This document shows positions 17,229 through 27,357 of a DNA stretch of 42,307 nt, one piece after another. The notes beneath the pieces were generated by a model that worked only from the letters and a program-made list of their open reading frames with translations, ran no database searches and was not told the DNA's origin. A program made the position numbers and the translations under genes. This stretch comes from Thiotrichales bacterium (GTDB lineage Bacteria > Pseudomonadota > Gammaproteobacteria > Beggiatoales > Beggiatoaceae), in the NCBI GenBank assembly GCA_016744475.1, contig JADGEH010000034.1, positions 1-42,307 on the forward strand, in the 5' to 3' direction. The stretch's first letter is position 1, and each line of letters opens with the position of its first letter.

Positions 17229-18170
17229 CTATACGCCGTATGATTGACGTGCCCAGGCTTCTAATACTTTCAGATCACGTTGTGGCAAATAATCATATTC
17301 ACCGCTTTGATCTTGTAAGACCGCTTCAGCTAAAGCGTAGTTTGCCGCTTTACGGGTGAGCAAAATAAAGTACCAAGCAAACGGATAACCGAGTTTTCGA
17401 TCATAACTATGAATCGCGTTAGCCAACTCGGCTCCATGCAATCGACCTGTTGGAATGGCGGGCAATTCATCGGCAAAAGTCGTAACAGGCTTAGCGGTGA
17501 GGCGGCAATCGCCATCTCGATCCATATATTCACGCAATTCCAACACCCAATGACGACAGAAATGGCTTTTATGCGCACTGCTGTCGTGCCAATCTTGAAA
17601 AAACCGACGTACATCTCTTAATTGTTGATTCTCTTGTTGTTCTTCATTAATAAGCTTCGCAATCGGTGTCATGCGGCGAAACTGAAAATAAGGTTGACCA
17701 ATGGGTTCAGGTTCCAGATGCGGAATGTCTAAGGGATCAAGAAATTCTTCTAGGCTATCAGGAAACCAATCAGGGTCCATCAATGGACGTTCTAAGACTT
17801 CTTGCAGTTCTTCGATTTCTAATTGGACGTAATCTTCTGCATTATCCCCCATCGGTGCGGTTAAATAATGCGTGCGTCCAGCGAGTTGGGTCGCAAAGTA
17901 GCCAGAATCCTGATATTTAGCTACCAGTTCATCAATATCACCGTCGGATTCTTCTTCGGCCCAATGGGTAATATTGTCGCTGATGCGCTCATAGTGTCCA
18001 TCTACTACGCCGCCTAAGCGGTGCCAGTGTCCACGAGTCAACGCCCAACGAAAATCTAATGCAGGCAGCAACTTTTTTAAGCCCGCTTCCATCGCAGACA
18101 TGCCTTGCGCAGGTGCGATTTCAGCGCATAGCTGAGTTAAGGGTTCAGGGTGAGTGAGCAGGTGTTCCAT
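17229..18170 (-). CDS. Conserved-looking protein of unknown function at the end of the nif operon
   Basis: A 313-residue, acidic, soluble-looking protein with no signal peptide. It has many aromatic and acidic segments (HWAEEESDGDIDELVAKY, QLEIEELQEVLERP) and no cofactor motif that I recognise. The start at 18170 follows GAGGAAGAATGAC and lies one base after the previous stop codon; a frame running back to 18224 would overlap that gene heavily. Translational coupling to the gene before it, and position as the last gene of the nif transcript, suggest a nitrogenase-related role. No function can be named. Confidence 0.75.
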   Translation of the reverse strand: MEHLLTHPEPLTQLCAEIAPAQGMSAMEAGLKKLLPALDFRWALTRGHWHRLGGVVDGHYERISDNITHWAEEESDGDIDELVAKYQDSGYFATQLAGRTHYLTAPMGDNAEDYVQLEIEELQEVLERPLMDPDWFPDSLEEFLDPLDIPHLEPEPIGQPYFQFRRMTPIAKLINEEQQENQQLRDVRRFFQDWHDSSAHKSHFCRHWVLELREYMDRDGDCRLTAKPVTTFADELPAIPTGRLHGAELANAIHSYDRKLGYPFAWYFILLTRKAANYALAEAVLQDQSGEYDYLPQRDLKVLEAWARQSYGV

Positions 18171-18171
18171 G

Positions 18172-18444
18172 TCATTCTTCCTCAACCTCTGCGACCACCA
18201 CACCAGTAGCAATCTCGCTGTCATTGGTCAAGCACAGACAATGCTCGCGGGAATCAACTAGATATAAATTAAAACGTGGGTCTTCATAAATGGGACGGGC
18301 ATTACCCGCCACATCATCATCCATACAATAAGTGAAATGAATATCGGGAAAAGTTTGACGCAATTGTAGAACGGTATCGTCAGATAATAATGATTGCGTA
18401 GCCACTTGCGCACTGATGTGTTCGAGTTGCTCTGAGCTGATCAC
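18172..18444 (-). CDS. Small acidic nif-linked protein, unknown function
   Basis: A 90-residue acidic protein. Features are SDDTVLQLRQTFPDIHFTYCMDDDV, then a strand-rich part (RFNLYLVDSREHCLCL) and an EVEEE tail. It starts with GTG overlapping the nafY stop (GTGA), and its own stop lies one base before the next start, so the three are coupled. It may belong to a nif-associated DUF family found in gammaproteobacterial diazotrophs, but I am not sure of the family name. An iron-sulfur or FeMo-co related helper role would be inference. Confidence 0.75.
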   Translation of the reverse strand: MISSEQLEHISAQVATQSLLSDDTVLQLRQTFPDIHFTYCMDDDVAGNARPIYEDPRFNLYLVDSREHCLCLTNDSEIATGVVVAEVEEE

Positions 18445-19151
18445 GCGGTGCTGTCCTCTTGTTCTTGAGCAAAACGAATGCGCTCTTCAGGCGTTTGTCC
18501 CATGACTTTAGCCAACCAAGGCGCCGCATTTTGCACTATCGCTTCTTGTAAGCTGATGATTTCTGCACGAGCCTCACCCATATTAGGTTTCTTAATCGGA
18601 TGTGCTCCAGTACGCACTACTTTTGCAGCCGCAGGCCCTCCAATGGAAGCAATGAACAAGATATGACAATCTTTAATCAGGGAGGCACGATAACCATTTT
18701 TATCGTCTTGCGCTTGTGAGTCATCAATCTCACGTATTTCAATTAAACGGTTTTCTGTTCCAGACACTTGATAGATCAAAAAGCGTTTACAAGAACCAAA
18801 ATGACCGTCTAGCATTTCTGCTGAATTAGAAGCTACAGCCACGCGGATACTATCGGGCATGTCACTGTCATTATAACTTTCAAGTTCTGGCAATGGCTCG
18901 GTACTGATACCTTTCTCGCCTTTCAAATAAGTCAGCGCGGTTTTAAGCACGGCACTATCCATTTGTGCGAATTCACCGTCAGCAGCGGCTTTTAATTCTT
19001 TAATCGAGAGTTTGGACAGTTTATCAGCACTGGGAGGTAAACCTACAGCGTCAGCCAATACACGCAACAAGCGAGCGGCATCTGTATCAGGTAATTCGCG
19101 GGCTGCCAGACCAATTCGCAGGGCAATATCTTCAGAGAGGGCTTTGCTCAT
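18441..19151 (-). CDS. nafY: NafY/NifY-type FeMo-cofactor binding protein
   Basis: A 236-residue two-domain protein. The N-terminal helical part (about 1-80, IGLAARELPDTDAARLLRVL) resembles the apodinitrogenase-binding domain of NafY. The C-terminal part (about 105-220) is the NifX/NifY/NifB-C fold, with IRVAVASNSAEMLDGHFGSCKRFLIY and the HFG motif whose His binds FeMo-co. LFIASIGGPAAAKVVRTGAHPIK is also characteristic. It would hold apo-NifDK and the cofactor during maturation. The start at 19151 follows AAGGATTCCACC; the longer frame from 19217 has no ribosome site. NifY is the alternative name. Confidence 0.85.
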   Translation of the reverse strand: MSKALSEDIALRIGLAARELPDTDAARLLRVLADAVGLPPSADKLSKLSIKELKAAADGEFAQMDSAVLKTALTYLKGEKGISTEPLPELESYNDSDMPDSIRVAVASNSAEMLDGHFGSCKRFLIYQVSGTENRLIEIREIDDSQAQDDKNGYRASLIKDCHILFIASIGGPAAAKVVRTGAHPIKKPNMGEARAEIISLQEAIVQNAAPWLAKVMGQTPEERIRFAQEQEDSTA

Positions 19152-19437
19152 GGTGGAATCCTTACATTTCTTGTTTTGGATGCTTACTTCAAGCACCTGT
19201 CTTGACAGCTTTGCCATTTAAACATCTGCATCTTCGGGCAAAGCGGCAACATCTGATGCTTTCGCCGCACTTAAGAGGGAGATGAAAAAGCATCTTAAGG
19301 TTCGCATCATTAACATTTCATTCAAAAGGCTTATATACCACATCTACGCCGACACTGCGCTTTTTCATGAAATGTTAGCGAGCGAGAAACACTTTAGAGC
19401 CTATCCCCTCTTAAGACATCAGAACAGACAGACTCAC

Positions 19438-19632
19438 TTATGCTGAGATAATGCAATCATCTTCCATGCAAACATCTAAGCATTGAGGTATATCATGATC
19501 GCCTTCACATTCAGTGCAGGTATCTTCTTCAATTTTATACACGCCTTTGAATGGAACAATAGAATCAGTGGGGCAAACAGGTTCGCAATCACCACACGCG
19601 GTACAAATATCACGTACAATTTTAAAAGCCAT
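19438..19632 (-). CDS. 2[4Fe-4S] ferredoxin, nif-associated
   Basis: A 64-residue bacterial-type ferredoxin with two cysteine clusters. The first is CTACGDCEPVCP. The second, CTECEGDHDIPQCLDVC, has an expanded spacing typical of nif-linked and Allochromatium-type ferredoxins. It is a likely electron donor to NifH or a cofactor-assembly reductant. The start follows AAGGAGTAACGATC. It sits between nifT and nafY. The 286 bp gap to nafY holds no gene I can identify. Confidence 0.92.
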   Translation of the reverse strand: MAFKIVRDICTACGDCEPVCPTDSIVPFKGVYKIEEDTCTECEGDHDIPQCLDVCMEDDCIISA

Positions 19633-19706
19633 GATCGTTACTCCTTCAATGAAATCTAAGTATGGAACAAGGTTTTACTGTATTTAGACAGCGAAACATC
19701 CATTAT

Positions 19707-19922
19707 TTACTCAGCACGTTTGAAACGCAAAGTGGTTGGAAATGATGGGCGCGGAGACATGGGTTCAATGTAATATTTAGAACCATCTGTCAATTCAACC
19801 ACTCCACCCCATTCATTATCCGTATCGACTTCGACAGTAGCAATTTCATCTTCTTGATCTTTTTTTGCAATGTAGAACAGAAGAGCACCATTGTCTTTAA
19901 TACGAATCATTACATTTGGCAT
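19707..19922 (-). CDS. nifT: NifT/FixU family protein
   Basis: A 71-residue small protein with the NifT pattern: MPNVMIRIKDNGALLFYIAKKD, then WGGVVELTDGSKYYIEP. It normally follows nifK, as here (62 bp gap). Its exact role is unknown in the field; deletion has mild effects in model diazotrophs. Confidence 0.93.
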   Translation of the reverse strand: MPNVMIRIKDNGALLFYIAKKDQEDEIATVEVDTDNEWGGVVELTDGSKYYIEPMSPRPSFPTTLRFKRAE

Positions 19923-19984
19923 TGGCTTGTTCCTTCTTGAGAGAACAGTAATACTGCATCACGCAGTATTACTTATTCTTCAAT

Positions 19985-21556
19985 TTAGCGGACTAAATCG
20001 TAGTTATAATCCGTAGTACCCATGCCACGAGTTTCTTCGTCTAGGCGTTCTAGCACTGAATTAACTAACAATTTCAGCATATACATAGCACCTTCGTAGC
20101 CCAAGGTCGTATCACGATGCATGTGATGACGATCAAAGATAGGGAAGCCAATGCGAATCAATGGAACTTCAGCGTCTTTACCTTTATGCAAGGTATCACG
20201 TTGAATGAATTTGCCGTAGGAGTTACCGATCATGAAATCAGGTTTATTGGTGAACATCAAAGAACGGAAATGCCACAAATCTTTACTGATATGCACTTGC
20301 GTGTTTGTGCCGTAAGGCGACTCACTACACATTTTTTCAACCGCTTTTTTCCAACGTTTGTTAGCGTGGTTAGATAATACATCAGTGGGTTCAGCGCCTA
20401 ATTCTAAGAGGAACTTAGTCATGCCCAGAGTAAAGTCTGCATCACCATACACTGCGAATTTTTTACCATGCAACCAAGCGTGGCTATCGGTCATCATGTC
20501 TACTAAAATACCGCGCTCACGAGTCAAACTGTCAGAAATCGGTTTACCAGTCAGCTTAGACACTGCCATTAAGAATTCATCTGTGGCTTCCAAGCCCATA
20601 GGAATAGCAATATCAGTAGCAGGATGCTTCCAGGTGTTCTTAGTGAACTTGCGGCTTTTTACAGACTGCCAAGGTTGTAAAAACAGAGTATCAATAGCGT
20701 TAGGCGCATCTTTGACTTCATCTATGCTGGTACCGCCATCATACATACGGAATGTACCATCTGCGGGGGTGTCAAGTACGTCGGTAGGATCGCTTAATAA
20801 GGTATAACCCACATCCATGTCTTCCATCATGCGTTTCATCACACGATAGTTACCTAAATAGGTTTCAAAACCCGGTACGATGTTGATTTTCTTATTAGAA
20901 CCAATGACCTTATCTTCCATGTAATTGAGGGTAAAATAACGTTGAATGCCCTCAAACATGTTATCCCAGCCGGTCGTATGACTACCCACAAAACTAGGGG
21001 TATGTGCAAAAGGTGTAGGGAATTCTTGCTCGATATAACCTTCTTTTTTGGCATTACCGATGAAAGCATTCAAATCATCACCAATCACTTCTGCCATACA
21101 AGTGGTAGACACTGCAATCATTTCTGGTTTGTATAATGCTTTAGCATTTTCTAAACCATCAAACATATTCTTTTGACCACCAAACACAGCCGCATCTTCA
21201 GTCATAGAATCCGATACACAAGCCACAGGTTCTTTGAAATGACGATTGAAATAAGTACGGAAATAAGCCACACAACCTTGAGAACCATGCACGTAGGGTA
21301 AAGTTTTTTCAAAACCTAAAGCACACAATACCGCACCTAATGGTTGGCAAGCTTTAGCTGGATTAACGGTTAATGCTTCACGGCTAAAATTGAGTTCTTT
21401 ATATTCTTGCGTGGTACTCCATTGAAAGACTTCCTCAATTTTATCTTGAGGGACTTTTTCTTCAAACATATCCTGCTTGTTACTCAGGGTTTCTTTATAT
21501 TCATCCTGGCGAAACAGCGGATAACTGGGAACGATTTTGTCGGCTACTTGACTCAT
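19985..21556 (-). CDS. nifK: Nitrogenase MoFe protein beta chain
   Basis: A 523-residue beta subunit of dinitrogenase. P-cluster ligands are Cys70 (AKACQPLGA), Cys95 (HGSQGCVAYFR) and the Cys in VSTTCMAEVIGDD, at the same numbering as Azotobacter. The long N-terminal extension and C-terminal DYNYDLVR are standard for Mo-nitrogenase. It forms the alpha2beta2 tetramer with NifD. A ribosome site GGGAGGAGAAT lies just before the start. It is 146 bp after nifD, with a small hairpin between (21661-21689). Confidence 0.98.
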   Translation of the reverse strand: MSQVADKIVPSYPLFRQDEYKETLSNKQDMFEEKVPQDKIEEVFQWSTTQEYKELNFSREALTVNPAKACQPLGAVLCALGFEKTLPYVHGSQGCVAYFRTYFNRHFKEPVACVSDSMTEDAAVFGGQKNMFDGLENAKALYKPEMIAVSTTCMAEVIGDDLNAFIGNAKKEGYIEQEFPTPFAHTPSFVGSHTTGWDNMFEGIQRYFTLNYMEDKVIGSNKKINIVPGFETYLGNYRVMKRMMEDMDVGYTLLSDPTDVLDTPADGTFRMYDGGTSIDEVKDAPNAIDTLFLQPWQSVKSRKFTKNTWKHPATDIAIPMGLEATDEFLMAVSKLTGKPISDSLTRERGILVDMMTDSHAWLHGKKFAVYGDADFTLGMTKFLLELGAEPTDVLSNHANKRWKKAVEKMCSESPYGTNTQVHISKDLWHFRSLMFTNKPDFMIGNSYGKFIQRDTLHKGKDAEVPLIRIGFPIFDRHHMHRDTTLGYEGAMYMLKLLVNSVLERLDEETRGMGTTDYNYDLVR

Positions 21557-21660
21557 GACTATTCTCCTCCCGCGCCACCCATCTGTGGACTACGGGTTAA
21601 GGTCTTGATGTTAGGCAAAGATTTCACTTAAAAACCTTTGTTTCACGCTTTGTTTGGGTT

Positions 21661-21689
21661 TGACTTCCAGGCATTGAGCATGGAAGTCA
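21661..21689 (-). other. Stem-loop between nifD and nifK
   Basis: TGACTTCCA and TGGAAGTCA form a 9 bp stem with an 11-base loop, 14 bp past the nifD stop. There is no U-tract, so it is more likely a processing or stability element than a terminator. Confidence 0.5.
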
Positions 21690-21702
21690 GAGGTTGAAAA
21701 GA

Positions 21703-23181
21703 TTAAGCGGCTTCAGCGCTGGCATCTTCTGTTTCAGATTTCAACCAAGGGGCTTGCATCTTATTCCAGCAAGGATTATTAATCGTCATATCCATATCGC
21801 GGGCAAAAATAGCAAAGCCATCATAACCGTGATAAGGGCCTGAATAATCCCAAGAATGCATTTGACGGAAAGGAATACCCATTTTCTGGAAAATGTATTT
21901 TTCCTTAATACCAGAACCAATCAAGTCAGGTTTCACGGTCTTGACGAATTCTTCAAATTCATAACCCGTAACATCGTCATAAATCAAAGTGGCATTACCC
22001 ATTTCTTTAATAGTGCGGTCATAATCATCATTATGCGCAAACTCATAACCTGTACCGACCACTTCCATACCTAAATCTTCATAAGCGCCAATGATATGAC
22101 GTGGACGTAAACCACCTACATACAACATGACTCTTTTACCTTCCAAACGTGGACGGTATTTAGCAATCACTGCATCAAACTCAGCTTTATATTTTTCGAT
22201 GACTTTTTCAGCTTTAATTTGAATACTTTCATCAAAGAAACCAGCGATTTTACGCAATGATTCAGCAATCTTGGTCGGGCCAAAGAAGTTATATTCCATC
22301 CAAGGAATACCATATTTTTCTTCCATGTGACGAGATACATAGTTCATAGAACGGTAGCAATGCAGTAAATTCAACTTAGCTTTTGGCGTATTTTCCATTT
22401 CTGCTAAGGTGCCATCACCAGACCATTGAGCAATCACACGTAAGCCCATTTCTTCAAGCAATGTCCGTGAAGCCCAAGCATCACCACCAATATTGTAATC
22501 ACCAATAATGGTGACATCATAAGGTGTGACTTCAAAGCTGGTATCGTTATCACGATTACCTAAAACCCAGTCACGCACCGCATCATTAGCGATATGATGG
22601 CCTAAAGATTGAGATACACCACGAAAGCCTTCACAACGCACTGGAACAATAGGTTTTTCTAATTCTTTAGCGCCTTGTTTGGATACGGCTTCAATATCAT
22701 CACCAATCAAACCAATAGGACATTCGGATTGAATAGTAATCCCTTTGTTTAAAGGAAATAATTGATCGATTTCAGTTAAGATTTTAGATAGTTTTTTATC
22801 CCCACCGAAAACAATATCTTTTTCCTGGAAATCAGAGGTGAAATTCATGGTACCGAAAGTATTAATGCCTGTGGTACCGACATAATAGTTACGACGGCCT
22901 GCGCGAGAGTATTGACCACAACCGACAGGGCCGTGAGAAATGTGAATCATGTCCTTAATAGGACCCCACACCACACCTTTAGAACCCGCGTAAGCACAGC
23001 CACGAATGGTCATTACACCGGGTAAAGATTTACGATTAGAAGTGATGCATTTTTTAGACTGTTCAACGCCTTGATCATTGACCGTTAAATGCAGAACGCG
23101 GTCTTTTTTGGCTTTTTCTGGATACACTTCCAAGACTTCTTGAATCAAAGCCTGGGTTTCTTCGCGTGTCATGGTTGTCAT
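21703..23181 (-). CDS. nifD: Nitrogenase MoFe protein alpha chain
   Basis: A 492-residue alpha subunit of dinitrogenase, carrying FeMo-co. Cys62 and Cys88 (GPVGCGQYS) bind the P-cluster with the Cys in [12 protein letters not shown]. The FeMo-co ligands are the Cys in [10 protein letters not shown] and the His in [28 protein letters not shown] and the other conserved blocks are intact, so the enzyme should be active. The start follows AAGGAGAATACT. It lies 112 bp after nifH. Confidence 0.98.
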   Translation of the reverse strand: MTTMTREETQALIQEVLEVYPEKAKKDRVLHLTVNDQGVEQSKKCITSNRKSLPGVMTIRGCAYAGSKGVVWGPIKDMIHISHGPVGCGQYSRAGRRNYYVGTTGINTFGTMNFTSDFQEKDIVFGGDKKLSKILTEIDQLFPLNKGITIQSECPIGLIGDDIEAVSKQGAKELEKPIVPVRCEGFRGVSQSLGHHIANDAVRDWVLGNRDNDTSFEVTPYDVTIIGDYNIGGDAWASRTLLEEMGLRVIAQWSGDGTLAEMENTPKAKLNLLHCYRSMNYVSRHMEEKYGIPWMEYNFFGPTKIAESLRKIAGFFDESIQIKAEKVIEKYKAEFDAVIAKYRPRLEGKRVMLYVGGLRPRHIIGAYEDLGMEVVGTGYEFAHNDDYDRTIKEMGNATLIYDDVTGYEFEEFVKTVKPDLIGSGIKEKYIFQKMGIPFRQMHSWDYSGPYHGYDGFAIFARDMDMTINNPCWNKMQAPWLKSETEDASAEAA

Positions 23182-23253
23182 AGTATTCTCCTTAGCCTGC
23201 TACCACTCATCCGTGGATAGTCAGGTAGAATTGAAAAAACATATATTGCTGAA

Positions 23254-23284
23254 TCTCGTTCTCAAGCACTGCAAGAGAACGAGA
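23254..23284 (-). other. Stem-loop between nifH and nifD
   Basis: TCTCGTTCTC and GAGAACGAGA form a perfect 10 bp stem with an 11-base loop, 9 bp past the nifH stop. Such hairpins in other diazotrophs stabilise the shorter nifH message and keep NifH in excess over NifDK; that role here is inferred. Confidence 0.6.
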
Positions 23285-23293
23285 AAGAAAGCA

Positions 23294-24199
<906 letters not shown>

Positions 24200-24246
24200 C
24201 TAAAAACTTATATGCAGTCACAAAGACCGCGCTCGCTAAGGGATAT

Positions 24247-24262
24247 GGCAACGCTTGTGCCA
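24247..24262 (-). promoter_or_regulatory. Sigma-54 promoter of the nif operon
   Basis: Minus-strand TGGCACAAGCGTTGCC is an exact TGGCAC-N5-TTGC match, 78 bp before the nifH start. It should drive nifHDKT and the genes that follow. Confidence 0.92.
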
Positions 24263-24360
24263 GCCTTAAAAAAACGGATTAACGCATTGTTTTTACTGTG
24301 TTTTTATGAGTGTTGCGGGGTGTTTTTGTCGGGTTTGTTTTGTGACAAAAGCGTAGAGAA

Positions 24361-24376
24361 TGTATGGATAAATACA
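24361..24376. promoter_or_regulatory. NifA upstream activator site
   Basis: TGTATGGATAAATACA is a TGT-N10-ACA palindrome centred about 130 bp upstream of the expected nifH transcription start, the usual range for NifA. No nifA gene lies in the window. Confidence 0.85.
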
Positions 24377-24463
24377 AATTTGTAGGGTATGGGCAAAGTT
24401 GTGAAGGACTGTGAGGGAGGGCAGGGACAACATTGTTATCATCATGTGCTGGACATAAAAAAC

Positions 24464-24508
24464 AAGCATAAAAAAAGCCGCCTGTTATAGGCGGCTTTTT
24501 TTATGCTT
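24464..24508. terminator. Bidirectional terminator after the pilin-like gene
   Basis: A perfect 20 bp stem (AAGCATAAAAAAAGCCGCCT and its complement) with a five-base loop. Read on the minus strand it ends the pilin-like transcript, 14 bp after that gene's stop, and insulates the nif promoter. Confidence 0.92.
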
Positions 24509-24522
24509 TATGGAGGATATAG

Positions 24523-25134
24523 CTACATTTGTTTACAAAGACCGTACAAGGTGTCTGCGCTATATTCTGTTGGAAGAGTAGGACTAGCACTAGCATCAAC
24601 AGTAGGGGTAGCCGCACGTAAAACACCTCCATCGGGTTTTCCATCATCTAATTGTCTATCAATAATTTCAGCCCGTTTACCATTGATGTTATCCATACAA
24701 ATCACAGGCCCTGTAAGAGTCAAATAACCATCCGCCACACCAATTTTACCGCCAAAAGCATGAGTAGGTAATGTTGTACTATCTCCTCCGGTAATTAAAT
24801 TAGATTTGCGAAGATGTATCCAAAACATACGCGATTCCGCAGGGGAGTCTGCCTTCCAGTCTCCATTAATCACCCCATTATCTTGTTCAGTGGCATCAGG
24901 CAATGCTGCGATGTTCCATCGAGTTTCAGCCGCACCATCATCCCCCGGAATCGCCGCATAACGGTCAAGATAGGAATAAGCGCCCGTCGCAATACCGCTG
25001 AAGTCATTGTTCATGCGTTTAATTTTCGCATTCTCAATCAATTCTTGACCTTTGAGTACACCACCGAGCAACAGCCCGATAATGACCAGAACAATAGAGA
25101 CCTCTATCAAGGTAAAACCCGCTTGTTTTTTCAT
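24523..25134 (-). CDS. Type IV pilin-like / type II secretion pseudopilin
   Basis: A 203-residue protein with a class III signal. Cleavage by prepilin peptidase is expected after Gly6 (KKQAG/FTLIEVSIVLV), with the conserved Glu at mature position 5 and a long hydrophobic helix to GVLKG. The globular part (NDFSGIATGAYSYLDRYAAIPGDD) resembles a group of uncharacterised prepilin-type proteins, with Cys residues near ICMDN and the C-terminal LCKQM that may form a disulfide. No other pilus genes are adjacent. The start follows CAGGATAAACGCC. Major pilin versus pseudopilin cannot be decided. Confidence 0.85.
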   Translation of the reverse strand: MKKQAGFTLIEVSIVLVIIGLLLGGVLKGQELIENAKIKRMNNDFSGIATGAYSYLDRYAAIPGDDGAAETRWNIAALPDATEQDNGVINGDWKADSPAESRMFWIHLRKSNLITGGDSTTLPTHAFGGKIGVADGYLTLTGPVICMDNINGKRAEIIDRQLDDGKPDGGVLRAATPTVDASASPTLPTEYSADTLYGLCKQM

Positions 25135-25484
25135 GGCGTTTATCCTGTTTTAAATCATGCTAAATAGCGTTGAAACCGTACAAAATTTGATGCTGAATAC
25201 TTAAAATGGAGATGTTTAGCTGAGATTATCCATCTAATATTGATACTTAGACTGGCAAAATTCCTACCGTCTCGCCTATAGCTTTCAATCCTAACAAAAT
25301 TATAGTCAAAAACCTTGACTAAAGGGCGAATCAATCATGTCTTGCGGGCATTAAAAGCGCTCAAGTAGTTGTAAAAATAACAAAAAACTGGGTATCCAAG
25401 CTCATCGCTAGACCAGTGGTAAAAGCTTCAAGATAGACTGTGCGAAGCTGTTTATCTTCAACACTTTGTTGCTGTTGAGCAGGT
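25135..25484. other. Intergenic region before the pilin-like gene
   Basis: No gene is supported. It should contain the pilin promoter and the 3' end of the glycosyltransferase transcript. An imperfect hairpin around 25431-25459 (AAGATAGACTGTGCGAAGCTGTTTATCTT) is the only structure I see. Confidence 0.4.
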
Positions 25485-27356
25485 TCAAGATGCAGTTATA
25501 TTTCGATACAAAGCTTCAATGTGGCGAGTCAGCGTTTCAGCCCCTAACAAGGGTGAATGGAGTAAACGGGTTCTCATGCCTTCACGTAGCTGTTGTAGTG
25601 CGGACTCATCTTCAGCCAAGTTTGCCGCTTTTGTTACATAATCTTCCAAGCTGTGTGCCACCCATGCTTCTAAACCAATGGTGGATAGAATGCTAAAACC
25701 CACCCGTGAAGCTTGGGTGTCGCCACATAAACTGATGACAGGCACGCCCATCCATAAACTTTCGCAAGTCGTAGTCGCGCCATTATAAGGCCAGGTATCC
25801 AGGCTTATATCAATCTGATCATAGAGTTGCAGATGTTGGGTGAAACTATCCAAATGCCCAATTAACTGCAAACGCTGCTCTGCAATGCCAGCTTGCGCAA
25901 ATTGTTGTTTGAGTTGTTGCTGAATACTGGCGTGTTTTAAGGACGCATTTTTGATCAGCAAATGGGCGCGAGGACAACGATGTAGCAGTTGCACCCAGGC
26001 GGAAAAAATCTGCGGAGAGATTTTTTCGTGTTTGTTAAAGCTGGCAAACGTGACAAAACCCGCTTGTGTCGCAGGCAAGGTTTTCACGCTCAAGCGGCGC
26101 ATCTGAGCCGAGGGCGTGTAGCAATGATAACTACTGGGTAAACGTAACAATTTTTCGCTGCTGTAGCGCTCAGCTTGCGGCGGACTGACATACACATCCG
26201 TGATGCGATAATCCATCGCTGGCAAGCCTGTGGTATTGGGATAACCTAAATAACTGACTTGCACAGGCGCGGGTTTTTGGGCAAACACCTGCAAACGATT
26301 GGAGCCTGTGTGTCCCATTAAATCAATCAGAATATCAATTTCATCCTGCTGGATGCGCTCAATTAATTGTGCGTCCGTCCAATCGGCACACGCCACCCAA
26401 TGCTGTACCCAACGGCTCAATGCTTGAGGCGTATCATCTTGATGAGCGTGTAGGGCATAACAAAACACGTCAAATTGTGTCAAATCATGATGTGCCAGCA
26501 CGGACTCAATAAAATACGCCACAGGATGCGTGGCTCGTAAATCTTCAGATACATAAGCAATGCGCAATTTTTTGTGCGAATAGCGTTTTTTAGTCGGTTT
26601 ATCTGCGGGGGGGGGCGCAAAGCGTTTAGCAAATTGCTGATGATAGGCAAACACCTGTTCCAGGCTATAGTCGGCGGAATAATTCAAAGCAAACAAGAAA
26701 TTACAAAACCCGGCTTTATCGGTTTTATCCTGTTGTAAGGACAGGCGGTAATAAGACAGGGCAGTTTCAACTTGAGCTTTGAGTAAGCTGATGTTTGCCA
26801 AACCATGATAAGCGCCTATGTGCTGAGCGGGTTCTAGCCGCAAAGCCTGTTGAAAAGAGGCTTCTGCCTCATCTAAGCGATCATTGAGTTCCAACAGCAC
26901 AACGCCTAGCGTGTAATGGGCTTTAGCATAATCGGGCTGCAAGGCTACAGCGGATTTAAGGGCTTGTTCAGCTTCGATAAAGCGCTGCTGGTTGTAATAA
27001 GCGCTGCCTAAGTTATGCAAGGCAACGGGGAAATCGGCTTTGAGATGTAAGGCTTGTTGGAAACAGTGTTGCGCTTTTGTCCACCGCTTGAGGCTTAAAT
27101 ACACATTGCCTAAATCATTGTGAAAATAAGGATTTTCAGCTTGTAAGGCGACGGTTTTTTGTAAGCATTCTAAGCTGGCTTGCGCGTGCCCTGTCTGCGC
27201 ATAGAGAATCCCCAATTGATGCCAAGCAGGCGCATAAGTGGGTTGAGCTTGCAGCATTTGTTGCAGTAAGTGCTGCGCTTGTGCCGCTTGCCCTTGATGC
27301 TGAGCTTGTCGAGCTTGATCCAGAGCTTGTTCTAAGGTGAGAGAAGAGGAGGGCAT
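25485..27356 (-). CDS. TPR protein with OGT/SPINDLY-type glycosyltransferase domain
   Basis: A 623-residue cytoplasmic protein. About five or six TPR units (residues 1-230, e.g. HYTLGVVLLELNDRLDEAEASFQQAL) precede a GT41 domain related to O-GlcNAc transferase. Its features are LRIAYVSEDLRATHPVAYF, DILIDLMGHTGSNRL, APVQVSYLGYPNTTGL and the UDP-binding WPYNGATTTCESLWMGVPVI. It probably transfers a sugar to protein Ser/Thr or another acceptor. The gene begins one base after the mraY stop, so the two are co-transcribed, an unusual partner for mraY. A nine-cytosine tract (26607-26615) encodes PPP within the linker. Confidence 0.9.
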   Translation of the reverse strand: MPSSSLTLEQALDQARQAQHQGQAAQAQHLLQQMLQAQPTYAPAWHQLGILYAQTGHAQASLECLQKTVALQAENPYFHNDLGNVYLSLKRWTKAQHCFQQALHLKADFPVALHNLGSAYYNQQRFIEAEQALKSAVALQPDYAKAHYTLGVVLLELNDRLDEAEASFQQALRLEPAQHIGAYHGLANISLLKAQVETALSYYRLSLQQDKTDKAGFCNFLFALNYSADYSLEQVFAYHQQFAKRFAPPPADKPTKKRYSHKKLRIAYVSEDLRATHPVAYFIESVLAHHDLTQFDVFCYALHAHQDDTPQALSRWVQHWVACADWTDAQLIERIQQDEIDILIDLMGHTGSNRLQVFAQKPAPVQVSYLGYPNTTGLPAMDYRITDVYVSPPQAERYSSEKLLRLPSSYHCYTPSAQMRRLSVKTLPATQAGFVTFASFNKHEKISPQIFSAWVQLLHRCPRAHLLIKNASLKHASIQQQLKQQFAQAGIAEQRLQLIGHLDSFTQHLQLYDQIDISLDTWPYNGATTTCESLWMGVPVISLCGDTQASRVGFSILSTIGLEAWVAHSLEDYVTKAANLAEDESALQQLREGMRTRLLHSPLLGAETLTRHIEALYRNITAS

Positions 27357-27357
27357 T

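Noticed and set aside
19152..19217. Longer N-terminus for NafY
   Set aside because: The ATG at 19217 has no ribosome site, while the one at 19151 has AAGGATT at correct spacing and gives the usual NafY start.
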